Shown: positions 31,943 through 40,793, numbered from the stretch's first letter. The stretch is DNA of 64,000 nt from CADEDH01 sp047974625 (GCA_047974625.1 JBKECK010000054.1:1-64000); one strand, 5' to 3'. Notes: a model not told the origin generated them from the letters alone. Numbers and translations are program-made.

Positions 31943-32449
31943 ATGGCGATCCGGTGCGAGGTTGTTGAGGGTGATATAGCCGTCGAGGCGGTGGACGCCA
32001 TCGTGAACGCGGCCAACACCGGCCTGCTCGGCGGCAGCGGGGTGGACGGGGCCATCCACCGGGCGGCCGGCCCGGAGCTCCTGGCTGCCTGCCGGCAGAT
32101 CGGCGGTTGTCCCACCGGGGAGGCCCGCCTCACCCCCGGCTTCGCCCTCCCGGCCCGTTGGGTCATCCATACCGTCGGGCCGGTCTGGCACGGCGGCGAC
32201 GACGGCGAGGCCGAGCTGTTGGCGTCGTGCTACCGGTCATCGCTGGCCCTGGCCGACGAGGTGGGCGCCGGCACGGTAGCCTTCCCGGCCATCTCCACCG
32301 GGGTGTACGGCTACCCGAGCGAGGCGGCGGCCGAGATCGCCCTGGCTACCCTCCGCTCCACCCCCACCGGGGTGCGGACCGTCCGGATCGTGGCCTTCGA
32401 CGCCACCACCGCGGATGTCTACCGGCGTCTCCTGGCCGAATCCACCTGA
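31943..32449 (+). CDS. Macrodomain ADP-ribose / O-acetyl-ADP-ribose hydrolase (MacroD/YmdB type)
   Basis: A 168-residue protein that is a single macrodomain. AIVNAANTGLLGGSGVDGAIHRAAG is the diagnostic substrate loop, with the Asn and Asp used by MacroD-type deacetylases. WVIHTVGPVW and FPAISTGVYGYP line the ADP-ribose pocket. Expected role is hydrolysis of O-acetyl-ADP-ribose or removal of mono-ADP-ribose. The length matches YmdB-type enzymes. It is followed 62 bases later by gnd in the same direction. Confidence 0.9.
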   Translation: MAIRCEVVEGDIAVEAVDAIVNAANTGLLGGSGVDGAIHRAAGPELLAACRQIGGCPTGEARLTPGFALPARWVIHTVGPVWHGGDDGEAELLASCYRSSLALADEVGAGTVAFPAISTGVYGYPSEAAAEIALATLRSTPTGVRTVRIVAFDATTADVYRRLLAEST

Positions 32450-32511
32450 GCTGAGCGGGACCGGGCTAGGAAGGACGGGGGCCGGACGGCCCCGGCAAGG
32501 AGGCTGCTCCG

Positions 32512-33567
32512 ATGAGTTCCGACCACCCCCTCCAGCTCGGCATGATCGGCCTGGGCCGGATGGGCGCCAACCTGGTCCGCCGCGTCATGGCCGGAGGCCA
32601 CCCGTGCGCCGTCCACGACGTCGACGTGGACGTTACGGCGGCCGTGGCCCGTGAGGGGGCGATCGGGGCCGGCGACCTGACGGATCTGGTCGCCGCCCTG
32701 GACCGGCCCCGCAATGTGTGGATCATGGTTCCCGCTGCCGTCGTCGACGGGGTCGTCGACCAGTTGGCCGAACTGCTCGACCCCGACGACATCGTCATCG
32801 ACGGGGGCAACTCGTACTACCGCGACGACATCGACCGGGCCGCCAGGTTGGCCGAGCGGGGCCTCCACTATGTGGACTGCGGCACCAGTGGTGGGGTCTG
32901 GGGCCTGGACCGGGGCTACTGCCTGATGATCGGGGGCGAGGACGAACCGGTACGTCGCCTGGACCCGATCTGGCGGGCGATCGCCCCGGGGCCCGGTTCG
33001 GTGGAGCCCACGCCGGGACGGTCCCCGGCCGCCGGCCCGGCCGATCAGGGCTACCTCCACTGCGGACCGGCCGGCGCCGGGCACTTCGTCAAGATGGTCC
33101 ACAACGGGATCGAGTACGGGATGATGGCCTCCATCGCCGAGGGCCTGTCGATCATCCGCCACGCCGACGTCGGCCTAGCCGATCACGCGATCGACGCCGA
33201 GACGGCGCCCCTGCGGGACGGCCGCTATTTCCGGTACGAGATCGACGTGGCCGAGGTGGCCGAGCTCTGGCGGCGGGGATCGGTGATCAGCTCGTGGCTG
33301 GTCGACCTCACCGCCGCCGCCCTGGCCGCCTCCCCCGACCTGGCCGAGTTCACCGGGCGGGTGTCTGACTCGGGGGAGGGTCGCTGGACGGTGATGGCCG
33401 CCATCGAGGAGGGCGTCCCCGCGGCCACCATCACCGCCGCCCTCAACCAGCGGTTCGAGTCCCGCGACAACGGGATCTTCGCCGGCCAGGTCCTCTCGGC
33501 CATGCGGTCCCGGTTCGGTGGGCACGACGAGCAGGAGGGCGGGCCGGGCGGCCGGCCCCCGGTGTGA
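32512..33567 (+). CDS. gnd: 6-phosphogluconate dehydrogenase, decarboxylating (short class)
   Basis: A 351-residue enzyme that converts 6-phosphogluconate to ribulose 5-phosphate and CO2. MIGLGRMGANLVRR is the dinucleotide motif, followed by VIDGGNSYYRDD and DCGTSGGVWGLDRGYCLMIGG. The catalytic Lys and Glu lie in GHFVKMVHNGIEYGMM. It is about 120 residues shorter than the classical NADP enzyme, matching the short, often NAD-linked class. A strong AAGGAGG site (32497-32503) sits eight bases before the ATG. It ends in GTGA overlap with the lactonase gene, so the two consecutive pentose phosphate steps are coupled. Confidence 0.93.
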   Translation: MSSDHPLQLGMIGLGRMGANLVRRVMAGGHPCAVHDVDVDVTAAVAREGAIGAGDLTDLVAALDRPRNVWIMVPAAVVDGVVDQLAELLDPDDIVIDGGNSYYRDDIDRAARLAERGLHYVDCGTSGGVWGLDRGYCLMIGGEDEPVRRLDPIWRAIAPGPGSVEPTPGRSPAAGPADQGYLHCGPAGAGHFVKMVHNGIEYGMMASIAEGLSIIRHADVGLADHAIDAETAPLRDGRYFRYEIDVAEVAELWRRGSVISSWLVDLTAAALAASPDLAEFTGRVSDSGEGRWTVMAAIEEGVPAATITAALNQRFESRDNGIFAGQVLSAMRSRFGGHDEQEGGPGGRPPV

Positions 33568-34304
33568 CCGGACCGGTCGGGTCACCCCCGCCGTCCCGCC
33601 TGAGGGTGGTGACCGTCGACGACGCCGCGGCCGTGGCCGACCATGGTGCCGCCCAGCTCGCCGCGGTGATCACCGACGTGGTGGCGGCCCGGGGCCGTTG
33701 CCGGCTGGCCGTGAGCGGCGGATCCACCCCGGCGCCCGCGTTCGCCCGGCTGGCCGGGATGGACCTGCCGTGGAACCGGGTGACGGTCTGGCAGGTAGAC
33801 GAGCGGGTCGCCACCGCGGGCGCTCCGGACCGGAACCTGACCATGATTGCGGCCACCCTCGGGGCCACCCCGGCCCGGATCGTGGCCATGCCCGTGGATG
33901 GTCTCGTCCCGGCCCGGCGGGCCGGTCCCGCCACCGGCCCCGACGTCGGACGGGCGCTGGCCGCGGCCGCCAACCGGTACGCCGCCCTCCTTCCCGAACG
34001 GTTCGATCTCGTCCACCTGGGTCTGGGCGCGGACGGCCACACCGCCTCACTGGTGCCCGGCGACCCGGTCCTCGACGTTCGCGACCGGCTGGTCGGCGGC
34101 ACCCGGCCCTACCAGGGGCTCCGGCGGATGACGCTGACCTACCCGGCGTTGGCCCGGGCCGACCGGCTGGTGTGGCTGGTGTCCGGTGGGGACAAGGCCG
34201 GCGCGGTGGCCGCACTCCTGGCCGGCGACCGGTCGGTACCGGCCGGCCGGGTCGCCCTCCCCGCCTCTTCGGTGCTGATCGCCGACCGGGCCGGTCTCGG
34301 TTGA
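33564..34304 (+). CDS. pgl: 6-phosphogluconolactonase
   Basis: A 246-residue member of the glucosamine-6-phosphate isomerase/6-phosphogluconolactonase family. RLAVSGGSTPAPAFARL is the phosphate loop, VTVWQVDERVA the conserved acidic segment, and HLGLGADGHTASLVPG the family active-site block with Asp-Gly-His. It hydrolyses the lactone formed by glucose-6-phosphate dehydrogenase, one step before the adjacent Gnd. The GTG start overlaps the gnd stop. Glucose-6-phosphate dehydrogenase itself is not in the window. It is convergent with the CoA transferase gene, 11 bases away. Confidence 0.92.
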   Translation: MTGPVGSPPPSRLRVVTVDDAAAVADHGAAQLAAVITDVVAARGRCRLAVSGGSTPAPAFARLAGMDLPWNRVTVWQVDERVATAGAPDRNLTMIAATLGATPARIVAMPVDGLVPARRAGPATGPDVGRALAAAANRYAALLPERFDLVHLGLGADGHTASLVPGDPVLDVRDRLVGGTRPYQGLRRMTLTYPALARADRLVWLVSGGDKAGAVAALLAGDRSVPAGRVALPASSVLIADRAGLG

Positions 34305-34315
34305 GGGGCCCTCCC

Positions 34316-35566
34316 TCACGTCACCGTGCCGGCGTCGGTGGCGGCGTACAGGACCCCGGACTCCCGGAGCCGGTCGATCTGATCGTCGGTGTAGCCGATC
34401 TCGGTCAAGACGTCGGGACCGTCCTGACCGAGCCGGGAGGCGTGGCGCCGCACGGAGGCCGGGGTGGCCCCGAACCGGATGGGCGGCGGGATCTGCCGGT
34501 AGGGCCCCACCTCGGGGTGCTCCACCACCGGTAGGGCGTCCACCAGTTCGTCGAGGGTGGCCGCCCGGGTGGCCGGGATGGCGTGATCCCGGCAGAACTC
34601 CATCCACTCCTCGGTGGTCCGGTGCCGCAGCAGCCGGGCCACCTCGCGGTACAGGGAACCACTGTTGGCGATCCGCGACTCCCGGGTGGCAAAGCGCTCG
34701 TCGTCGGCCAGCTCCGGCCGTCCGCCGACGGTGAAGAGGTCGACATAGTGCTCGGCCGCGTAGGGCAGGACGTTGATCCACCCGTCCGAGGTGGCCTGGG
34801 GGCGGCGCTCCGGGGTCAGGATCCGCTGGTACCCGGACGGACCGACGGGGGGCTCCGCGATGGCGGCCGAGCCGTGTTCGACGAGTACGAAGGACCGCAT
34901 CACGTCGATCATCGGGACCTCCACCTCCTGGCCCTCGCCGCTCACCGCCCGGTGGTAGAGGGCAGCCAGGACGGCCGAGGCGATGGTCAGGCCCGACACC
35001 TTGTCGGCCACCAGGGTGGGCAGCAGGGCGGGTTCGTGACCCTGGCGGGCGAACAGGTCACCCACCCCGCTGGCCGACTGGATGATGTCGTCGTAGGCGG
35101 GGGCGTCGGCCTGGTCACTGTCGCCGGGATAGCCCTGCGCCCGGCAGAACACCACGTCGGGCCGGACCGCTCGCACCTCGTGGTAGGTGAGACCCAGGCG
35201 GGCCAGCGGCCCCGGACGGAGATTGGTGACCACCACGTCACAGGTGGCCGCCAGGGCCAGGACGGCGTCCCGACCGGCCGCCTGCTTCAGATCGAGACCG
35301 ACACTGCGCTTGTTGCGGAGCAGGTTCATGGCCACCCCCGACAACCCGGGAGCCGGCCCGGGGCCCATGGCCCGGTTCGTGTCGCCGTCGCGACCCTCGA
35401 TCGAGATCACGTCGGCGCCGAGGTCACCGAGGGTCTGGGTGGCCAGGGGGCCCATCACCACCGAGGACAAGTCGAGCACCCGGACGCCGTCCAGCGGCCC
35501 TGTCGGGCCGGTTCCGTTCCCATCCGATCCGGGGGCTCCCCCGGGCACCACCTCGCCATCGTCCAT
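34316..35566 (-). CDS. CaiB/BaiF family (class III) CoA transferase
   Basis: A 416-residue protein. VRVLDLSSVVMGPLATQTLGDLGADVISIE is the family N-terminus. NKRSVGLDLK and DVVVTNLRPGPLARLGL follow, and the nucleophilic Asp is expected in APAYDDIIQSASG. The C-terminal half holds LPYAAEHYVDLF and ATLDELVD blocks. These enzymes move CoA between carboxylic acids (oxalate, carnitine, bile acids, aromatic acids) through an enzyme-bound anhydride. The acids used here are unknown. The start ATG 35566 begins a Gly-rich leader of about 20 residues before the conserved region. Confidence 0.9.
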   Translation of the reverse strand: MDDGEVVPGGAPGSDGNGTGPTGPLDGVRVLDLSSVVMGPLATQTLGDLGADVISIEGRDGDTNRAMGPGPAPGLSGVAMNLLRNKRSVGLDLKQAAGRDAVLALAATCDVVVTNLRPGPLARLGLTYHEVRAVRPDVVFCRAQGYPGDSDQADAPAYDDIIQSASGVGDLFARQGHEPALLPTLVADKVSGLTIASAVLAALYHRAVSGEGQEVEVPMIDVMRSFVLVEHGSAAIAEPPVGPSGYQRILTPERRPQATSDGWINVLPYAAEHYVDLFTVGGRPELADDERFATRESRIANSGSLYREVARLLRHRTTEEWMEFCRDHAIPATRAATLDELVDALPVVEHPEVGPYRQIPPPIRFGATPASVRRHASRLGQDGPDVLTEIGYTDDQIDRLRESGVLYAATDAGTVT

Positions 35567-35658
35567 GGGGCCGGAGCTTAGGACCCGCGCCGATGGTGCG
35601 GCCCATCGGTCTCCTCCGGCCGGTCGTCCCGGGCCCACCACCCGGGACGGGTGGGCGG

Positions 35659-36270
35659 TCAGGAGCCGGCCATGTCGTCCCGGAGCTGGTCCCGGGCGTT
35701 CTTGACCCAGCGTTTCACCGTGCCCTCGGGGACGGGGCCCCGGCTGGAGTCGAACAGCTCCTGGAGCCGTTCCGGTGTCGACATCTCGGCGGCGATCTCG
35801 CGGTAGCCGATCCCCAGCTGGCGTAGGCCGAGGGCGAACGCCTCGGGCCGGGAGAGACGGTCGAGCCCGTCCAGCAGGTCGACCCGGAGTCCGCCCAGCA
35901 CACTGGTCCGCTCGATCGCCTCCTCGCTCGGCAGCCGGCCCCCGTGGGCCCGGTGGAGCCGGTCCGACTCGGCCTGCCGGCGGCGGTAGAAGCTCCGCAC
36001 CTCGTTGAAGGTGAGCGCCGCCAACCAGGAACGGAGGCGGGTGACGTCCCGGAGCCCCCCGATGCGGCGGATGATCGAGATCGACACGTTCTGGGCCACG
36101 TCCTCGCCGTCCCCCCGGTACGGGAACTGGGAGCCGGCCAGCCGGAGGATCCACGGCCGTACGTGGGCGGCCAGGTCTCCGGCCGCGGCCTGGTTGCCGG
36201 CCACGGCCCGGGCGGCCAGGTCCTGGGCGACCGCCCACCACTCCGGGGAATCGACGCGGCGCGGCACCAT
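35659..36270 (-). CDS. ECF-like sigma-70 family factor with an insertion in the region 4 helix-turn-helix
   Basis: A 203-residue factor. Region 2 is recognisable at about residues 25-95: PWILRLAGSQFPYRGDGEDVAQNVSISIIRRI for core binding, and LRSWLAALTFNEVRSFYRRRQ for -10 contacts. Region 4 begins GLRQLGIGYREIAAEMS but is followed by about 15 extra residues (TPERLQELFDSSRGPV) before PEGTVKRWVKNARDQLRD. The turn of the helix-turn-helix is therefore expanded relative to usual ECF factors. The ATG at 36270 overlaps the kinase stop, so kinase and sigma factor are made together. No anti-sigma gene is adjacent, so phosphorylation by the kinase is a plausible control. Confidence 0.82.
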   Translation of the reverse strand: MVPRRVDSPEWWAVAQDLAARAVAGNQAAAGDLAAHVRPWILRLAGSQFPYRGDGEDVAQNVSISIIRRIGGLRDVTRLRSWLAALTFNEVRSFYRRRQAESDRLHRAHGGRLPSEEAIERTSVLGGLRVDLLDGLDRLSRPEAFALGLRQLGIGYREIAAEMSTPERLQELFDSSRGPVPEGTVKRWVKNARDQLRDDMAGS

Positions 36271-38105
36271 CAGCTGACCACCCGGAACGACCGGACGATC
36301 TGGTCGAAGGTGGCCAGGTCGTCGTCGCTGAGCGGGACGGCCATCAGCTCGTCGACCCGGATGGCGTAGGTGCCGCCGGTGTCGGGGACCGCGTAGAACA
36401 CGGACTCGGTGCCCGACTGGACGAGTCGTCGGCGCAGGATCCCCTCGCCGAGGTCGTCGATCGGGGTCTCCGTGGCCCCGTCCGGCCACAGGACGTCGAA
36501 CTGGTGCAGCACCGTGGCCGGAGCCGCCGACGGCCAGAACGTCACGGCCAGGTAGCGGCTGTGGGTGTCGTCCACGTCGACGGCGGTGAGGCACGAGGCC
36601 GGGTCGTCGACCAGGAACCATGCGGTGGGGAGGGAGAGTCGTACACCGCCCGCCGTCTGTTCCTGGAGGCCCGGTGACGTGGTGTCGTCCTGCCGGGGTA
36701 CGGTTGGGCCGTCGATCAGGGCCAGTCGCTCCCCCACCTCGGAGACGTACTCCAGTTCGTCGTCGTCGAACGGCCCGTCGGCACTGGAGATCGACAGGCC
36801 GAGGGTGCCGCAGCTCCGGCCCGCGAACAGGGCGGCCACCTCGTTGCCGTCCCCGTTCAGGTAACGGACCAGGCGCCGGTCGCCGGACTCCTTCGAGCCC
36901 TCGGGCATCGGCAGTTCGGTGGACGCGATGACCTCGGCCGTCAGGTCCGTCGCCGTGAGCAGTTGGACGGCCGTCGCCGGGGTGGCCGCGGCCATGGGGG
37001 CGACGGTGAGGATCATCAGGCGGTCCTCGCTGGTGGCGGCCACGATGCCGGCGTCGGCGCCGTCGGCGGTGACCACCCAGTCGTCCTCGAGCTCCAACCG
37101 GAAGGCGGCGCCGGCGGGGGCGACATCGGTCAGGGGATCCGCCGCCGTGGCTGATCGCCGGATCAGCAGCGATCCGATCACCACCGTCACCACGGCCAGC
37201 ACCGTGGCGAGCAGGACGGGAACCCGGTTCCGCCGCCGGGGCGGCAGCGGTCGCCAGACCTCGGCCGGGGCGGGGGGCGGGCTCGTGATCCACGGGGCCA
37301 CGACGTCGCGGACCGTGCCACCCGAGGGCCGGTCGTCCCGGTCTGTCGCCGTCATCCGGGACACGAGGGCGGCCAGTTCCGGCGGCACCCCGTCGGCGAG
37401 TTCGGTGAGCGGTTCCAGGGGCTCACCGAGCTGGGCCGAGCGACCCGAGAGCATCTCCCAGGCGATCACCCCCACCGAGTAGATGTCGGAACCGGTGTCG
37501 CATACCCCCTGCTCCCGGACCTCGGGGGCGGCGTACACGGCGGTGCCGACCACCCGGGAGAAGTTGGACTTGAGGGCGGCCTCCTTGGTCAGACCGAAGT
37601 CGGCCACGACGAGCTGCTCCCCGTCGCCGGTCGGGCGGAACAGGAGGTTGGCCGGGGAGACATCCCGGTGGATGATGCCGAGCCGATCGTGGATGTGGCC
37701 CAGGGCGGCCAGGGTCCGGTCGACCACCCAGGCCGCCTGGCCGAGCCGGTCCGGCGGATGGAGCGGCATCCGCTGGGCCAACGAGCCCCCCTCGCAGAGC
37801 TCGGTGGCGAGATAGCGCCGGTCGTGGCCGACCCCATGCCCACCCCCGTGGTCGATCCCATGACCGACATAGCCGGGTACCGCCCCGGCCCCATCCGGTC
37901 CGAGCCGGTCGACGGCGGTCTCGAGCAGTTCACACTCGGCCTCGAAGCGGTGGACGACGTTGAGATCGTCGAGCCAGTTGGGTGACAGCACCTTGAGGGC
38001 CACGGGCCTGTCGTCGCGGGCGGCGGCCACGTAGGTGACGGCGAACCCGCCCGAACCGGCCACTCCGACCAGCTGGTAGCCCCCGATGGTGGTGGCGTCC
38101 GGCAC
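36270..38105 (-). CDS. Membrane Ser/Thr protein kinase with extracytoplasmic C-terminal domain
   Basis: A 611-residue Hanks-type kinase. Residues about 8-275 are the kinase domain: VAGSGGFAVTYVA (Gly loop), VALKVL (Lys), the catalytic IIHRDVSPANLLF, VADFGLTKEA (DFG) and VYAAPEV. A Gly/His-rich insert occurs near residues 75-95. A single membrane helix follows an Arg cluster near residue 300 (PPRRRNRVPVLLATVLAVV). The last 280 residues lie outside the membrane and are probably a sensor; they are not PASTA repeats. It is coupled to the sigma gene and divergent from the lipoprotein pair, suggesting a signalling unit. Confidence 0.9.
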   Translation of the reverse strand: MPDATTIGGYQLVGVAGSGGFAVTYVAAARDDRPVALKVLSPNWLDDLNVVHRFEAECELLETAVDRLGPDGAGAVPGYVGHGIDHGGGHGVGHDRRYLATELCEGGSLAQRMPLHPPDRLGQAAWVVDRTLAALGHIHDRLGIIHRDVSPANLLFRPTGDGEQLVVADFGLTKEAALKSNFSRVVGTAVYAAPEVREQGVCDTGSDIYSVGVIAWEMLSGRSAQLGEPLEPLTELADGVPPELAALVSRMTATDRDDRPSGGTVRDVVAPWITSPPPAPAEVWRPLPPRRRNRVPVLLATVLAVVTVVIGSLLIRRSATAADPLTDVAPAGAAFRLELEDDWVVTADGADAGIVAATSEDRLMILTVAPMAAATPATAVQLLTATDLTAEVIASTELPMPEGSKESGDRRLVRYLNGDGNEVAALFAGRSCGTLGLSISSADGPFDDDELEYVSEVGERLALIDGPTVPRQDDTTSPGLQEQTAGGVRLSLPTAWFLVDDPASCLTAVDVDDTHSRYLAVTFWPSAAPATVLHQFDVLWPDGATETPIDDLGEGILRRRLVQSGTESVFYAVPDTGGTYAIRVDELMAVPLSDDDLATFDQIVRSFRVVS

Positions 38106-38175
38106 GGCCCCTGGACCTCAGCGGTGGGTCGATCCGGGAATTCGGCCTCCGGGCGCGAACCGGACCGTGTCCTGC

Positions 38176-38200
38176 GGACTCTCCAGTACGGAACCTACAC
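38176..38200 (+). promoter_or_regulatory. Upstream motif shared by the two paralogous lipoprotein genes (copy 1)
   Basis: GGACTCTCCAGTACGGAACC and the following bases align with GGAATCTCCTTTACGAACCA upstream of the second lipoprotein, one gap apart, while the sequence on either side diverges. It lies 18 bases before the ATG of copy 1. It may be a promoter for the neighbouring sigma factor or a conserved remnant of the duplication. Confidence 0.4.
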
Positions 38201-38217
38201 ACCCGAGGAGCGTCCCG

Positions 38218-39237
38218 ATGCCCACTCCCCCCACCGTGCGTCCCGTCGGCACCGACGGCCGGCCCTCCGCCCGGGGCACCCGTCCGTGCCGTCGTCGACG
38301 GCTCCTAGCCCCACTCCTCACCGTGCTGATGCTAACGGCAGCGGGTTGCGCCCGACACTCGGCCCGGGTCGCCGAGGGACCAGCAGGCCCCGACGCCCCC
38401 GTGGCCGATGAGGAGGCCGGTGGCGGGACACCGGCGCAGGACCCGGTGCGGCGGTGGCCGGGCCAGTCCCCGGCCGCCGCGATCGGGGGCCCGCTGCCCA
38501 CCGACAAGATCGGCACCGAGGAGATGACGGTCTTCCTCGCCGAGACGGTCTGCGAGCCGGAGGTCACCGACGTTGCCGGCTTCGCCACCCTGGTCTGCAA
38601 CCATGCGACCGGGAACGTTCGGGTGGTCGCCTACCGGTTCAGCGACCCAGGGCTCACCTGGGTGCAGGGAACCGGGTTCGCCGAGGACTACATCACTACC
38701 GACATCCCGGACTGGTGCACCTACGGGATGCTGGTGGACGAGTGGATCATCTTCTTGTTCCACCGGGAGAGTCGGGAGGCGACCGAGGTGGTGTCAGCGT
38801 TCCAGTCGCGGTTCTGGGATGCGGTCCCGCTGGTGGTGGGCTGCCTGTTCGACCCGGTGGAGGGCGGCACCACGGTGGTGGACTTTGAGCGGACCTGGGG
38901 GACCTCGGGGTGGTGCAATCCGGACTATCGGGGCAACGTGCAGTACCGGAAGGGATTCGCCAACGCCCATCCCGATGCCGAGGCGTTGCCGGCGGCCGGG
39001 TTCGTGTGTCGCCGGAATGGTGCTGACGTGTCGGCTTCCATGTATTCCAACTCGGCGGACGCGGCCTTGGCCGTGGAACGGCTCCGGCAGGACTCGGCTG
39101 CGGGCACGTGCCGCTGGGTCGGGGTGGTGGACCGGTGGGTGTTCGAGGAGGACACGCGGTCGTCGTCCGGCGACGGGGCCGACTTCGTCTCTGGCCTCGA
39201 CCAGGTCCGGGCCACGGTGGCTGTCGGCTGTCCCTGA
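38218..39237 (+). CDS. Lipoprotein of unknown function (paralogue 1)
   Basis: A 339-residue lipoprotein. An Arg cluster (RRRRLL) and hydrophobic core end in LTAAGC, a good lipobox with Cys at about residue 43. A linker of about 50 residues precedes a domain with eight or more Cys and conserved aromatic blocks (DIPDWCTYGMLVDEWIIFLFH, VVGCLFDPVEGGTTVVDFERTW). The family is not recognised. The next gene is a clear paralogue with most Cys and blocks conserved. ATG 38218 has a GAGGAG site seven bases before it. Facing the kinase/sigma operon across 112 bases, it may be the surface component or the target of that signalling unit. Confidence 0.72.
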   Translation: MPTPPTVRPVGTDGRPSARGTRPCRRRRLLAPLLTVLMLTAAGCARHSARVAEGPAGPDAPVADEEAGGGTPAQDPVRRWPGQSPAAAIGGPLPTDKIGTEEMTVFLAETVCEPEVTDVAGFATLVCNHATGNVRVVAYRFSDPGLTWVQGTGFAEDYITTDIPDWCTYGMLVDEWIIFLFHRESREATEVVSAFQSRFWDAVPLVVGCLFDPVEGGTTVVDFERTWGTSGWCNPDYRGNVQYRKGFANAHPDAEALPAAGFVCRRNGADVSASMYSNSADAALAVERLRQDSAAGTCRWVGVVDRWVFEEDTRSSSGDGADFVSGLDQVRATVAVGCP

Positions 39238-39285
39238 CCGTCCGCCGGCAACCCGCCCGCGGACAACAGCCGCTCCGGATGCGGT

Positions 39286-39310
39286 GGAATCTCCTTTACG
39301 AACCATCAAC
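39286..39310 (+). promoter_or_regulatory. Upstream motif shared by the two paralogous lipoprotein genes (copy 2)
   Basis: GGAATCTCCTTTACGAACCA matches the motif upstream of paralogue 1 and lies 43 bases before the ATG at 39354. The spacing to the start differs from copy 1, which argues that the motif is kept for its own sake rather than as part of one continuous duplicated block. Confidence 0.4.
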
Positions 39311-39353
39311 CTCGATCTCGATCGTTCCCGCCCCGACCCCCAGGAGCAGGCTG

Positions 39354-40355
39354 ATGCCCAATCCTCTCCCCGTGCGCCCCCGTCCCCTGACCCGACCCGA
39401 CCGGATCGGGACCCGGTCCCCGATCCGGTTGCTTCGCCGGCGGGCCTTGGCCCCCCTCGTCGCCCTGGCGATGCTGGCCACCGCCTGCCGCGGCCAATCG
39501 GACGGTGAGTCGGCCACCGGTTCGGAGTCCGAGGTCACGGGTGTCGACGCCCCGCCGGAGCGGCGCTGGCCGGGGGACACCCCCGCCGGGGCGGCCGGGG
39601 GTCTGGTGCCCACCGACAAGGTCGGGGTCGATGAGATGACGGCCTTCCTCACCGACACCATCTGTGCCCCGGAGCAGACCGACAACGAGGGTTCCCGGTA
39701 CACCCTCCTGAGCTGCGACCACGAGTCCGGGGATGTCCGGGTGGTGGCCTTCCAGTTCGACCAGCCGGCGGCCGCCTGGGTGCGGGGGGCCGGACTCGCC
39801 GAGGACTACATCGCCACCGACATCCCGGAGTGGTGCACCTACGGGATGGTGGTGGACGAGTGGGCGATCTTCCTGTTCCACCTGGAGAGCCGGGAGGCGG
39901 CCGAGGTGGTGTCGGCGTTCCAGTTCCGGTTCTGGGATGCGCTACCGATGGTGGTGGGCTGCCTGTTCGACGCCGTGGAGAGCGGCACGACGGTGGTCGA
40001 CTTCGAACGGACCTGGGCCGCCTCGGCCTGGTGCAACCCGGACTTCCGGGGCAACGTGCCCTTCCGCAAGGCGTTCGCCGACACCCATCCCGACACCGCC
40101 GTGCTGCCCGCGGCCGGGTTCATGTGCGGCCGCAACGGTGGTGACGTATCGGCGGCAATGTATCCCACCTCAGGGGACGCGGCCCTGGCCGTGGAACGGC
40201 ACCGGGACGAGTCGGCCACCGGCACGTGCCGCCGGGTCGGGGTGGTGGACCGGTGGGTGTTCGAGGAGGACACGGGGTCGTCCTCCGGGAGCGGGGCCGA
40301 CTTCGTCTCCGGCCTCGACCAGGTCCGAGCCACGGTGGCCATTGACTGCCCCTGA
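39354..40355 (+). CDS. Lipoprotein of unknown function (paralogue 2)
   Basis: A 333-residue lipoprotein. LVALAMLATAC is the lipobox, Cys at about residue 45. From residue 65 on it aligns end to end with the preceding gene: PTDKVGVDEMTAFL, DIPEWCTYGMVVDEWAIFLFH, VVGCLFDAVESGTTVVDFERTW, SGLDQVRATVA, with the same Cys pattern. The signal peptide and linker are much less similar than the body. ATG 39354 has an AGGAG site nine bases before it. The tandem pair is a local duplication that has since diverged. The family is unrecognised. Confidence 0.72.
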   Translation: MPNPLPVRPRPLTRPDRIGTRSPIRLLRRRALAPLVALAMLATACRGQSDGESATGSESEVTGVDAPPERRWPGDTPAGAAGGLVPTDKVGVDEMTAFLTDTICAPEQTDNEGSRYTLLSCDHESGDVRVVAFQFDQPAAAWVRGAGLAEDYIATDIPEWCTYGMVVDEWAIFLFHLESREAAEVVSAFQFRFWDALPMVVGCLFDAVESGTTVVDFERTWAASAWCNPDFRGNVPFRKAFADTHPDTAVLPAAGFMCGRNGGDVSAAMYPTSGDAALAVERHRDESATGTCRRVGVVDRWVFEEDTGSSSGSGADFVSGLDQVRATVAIDCP

Positions 40356-40385
40356 CTCGGCCCGCGCCGCGGCCGTGGAGCGGGA

Positions 40386-40793
40386 TCAGGCCTGGCAGTG
40401 GCCGCAACGCCCCGAGACCCGCACGTCCACCGTGGCCGGGGCGAAGGCCGAGGTCCGGTCGATCTGGCGGCGGAGGGCGGCCACCAATTGGGAGTCGTGG
40501 TGCTGCACCGCACCACACCTATCGCAGACCAGGTGGATGAACGTGTCTCCGTGGGCGCGTTCCCAGCTGACCGCGTCGCCCAGTCGGGACTCGCGCACCA
40601 GGTTGAGTTCGGCGAACAGGCCGAGGGCCCGGTACACCGACGAGAGGTTCACGGTCGGGTCGATACCGGCCACCCGTTCGGCGATCTGCTGGGCGTTGAG
40701 ATGGCCGGCGTCGGTGCCGAGTGCGTCCCACACCACCCGGCGGGCACGGGTTACCCGATGCCCGTTCGACCGCAGCATCTCCTCCAGGTCCAC
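40386..40793 (-). CDS. Fur family metalloregulator
   Basis: A 135-residue repressor. The N-terminal winged helix (HRVTRARRVVWDAL, LNAQQIAERVAG, NLSSVYRALGLFAELNLVRE) recognises DNA. The C-terminal half has FIHLVCDRCGAVQHHD and a final CGHC, the two CxxC pairs of the structural zinc site. His and Glu residues for a regulatory metal are present around GDTFIH. It is divergent from the cobalt/nickel transporter operon with a 23-bp palindrome between. The simplest reading is a Nur/cobalt-type sensor of that importer, but Zur or Fur specificity cannot be excluded from sequence. Confidence 0.85.
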   Translation of the reverse strand: MDLEEMLRSNGHRVTRARRVVWDALGTDAGHLNAQQIAERVAGIDPTVNLSSVYRALGLFAELNLVRESRLGDAVSWERAHGDTFIHLVCDRCGAVQHHDSQLVAALRRQIDRTSAFAPATVDVRVSGRCGHCQA

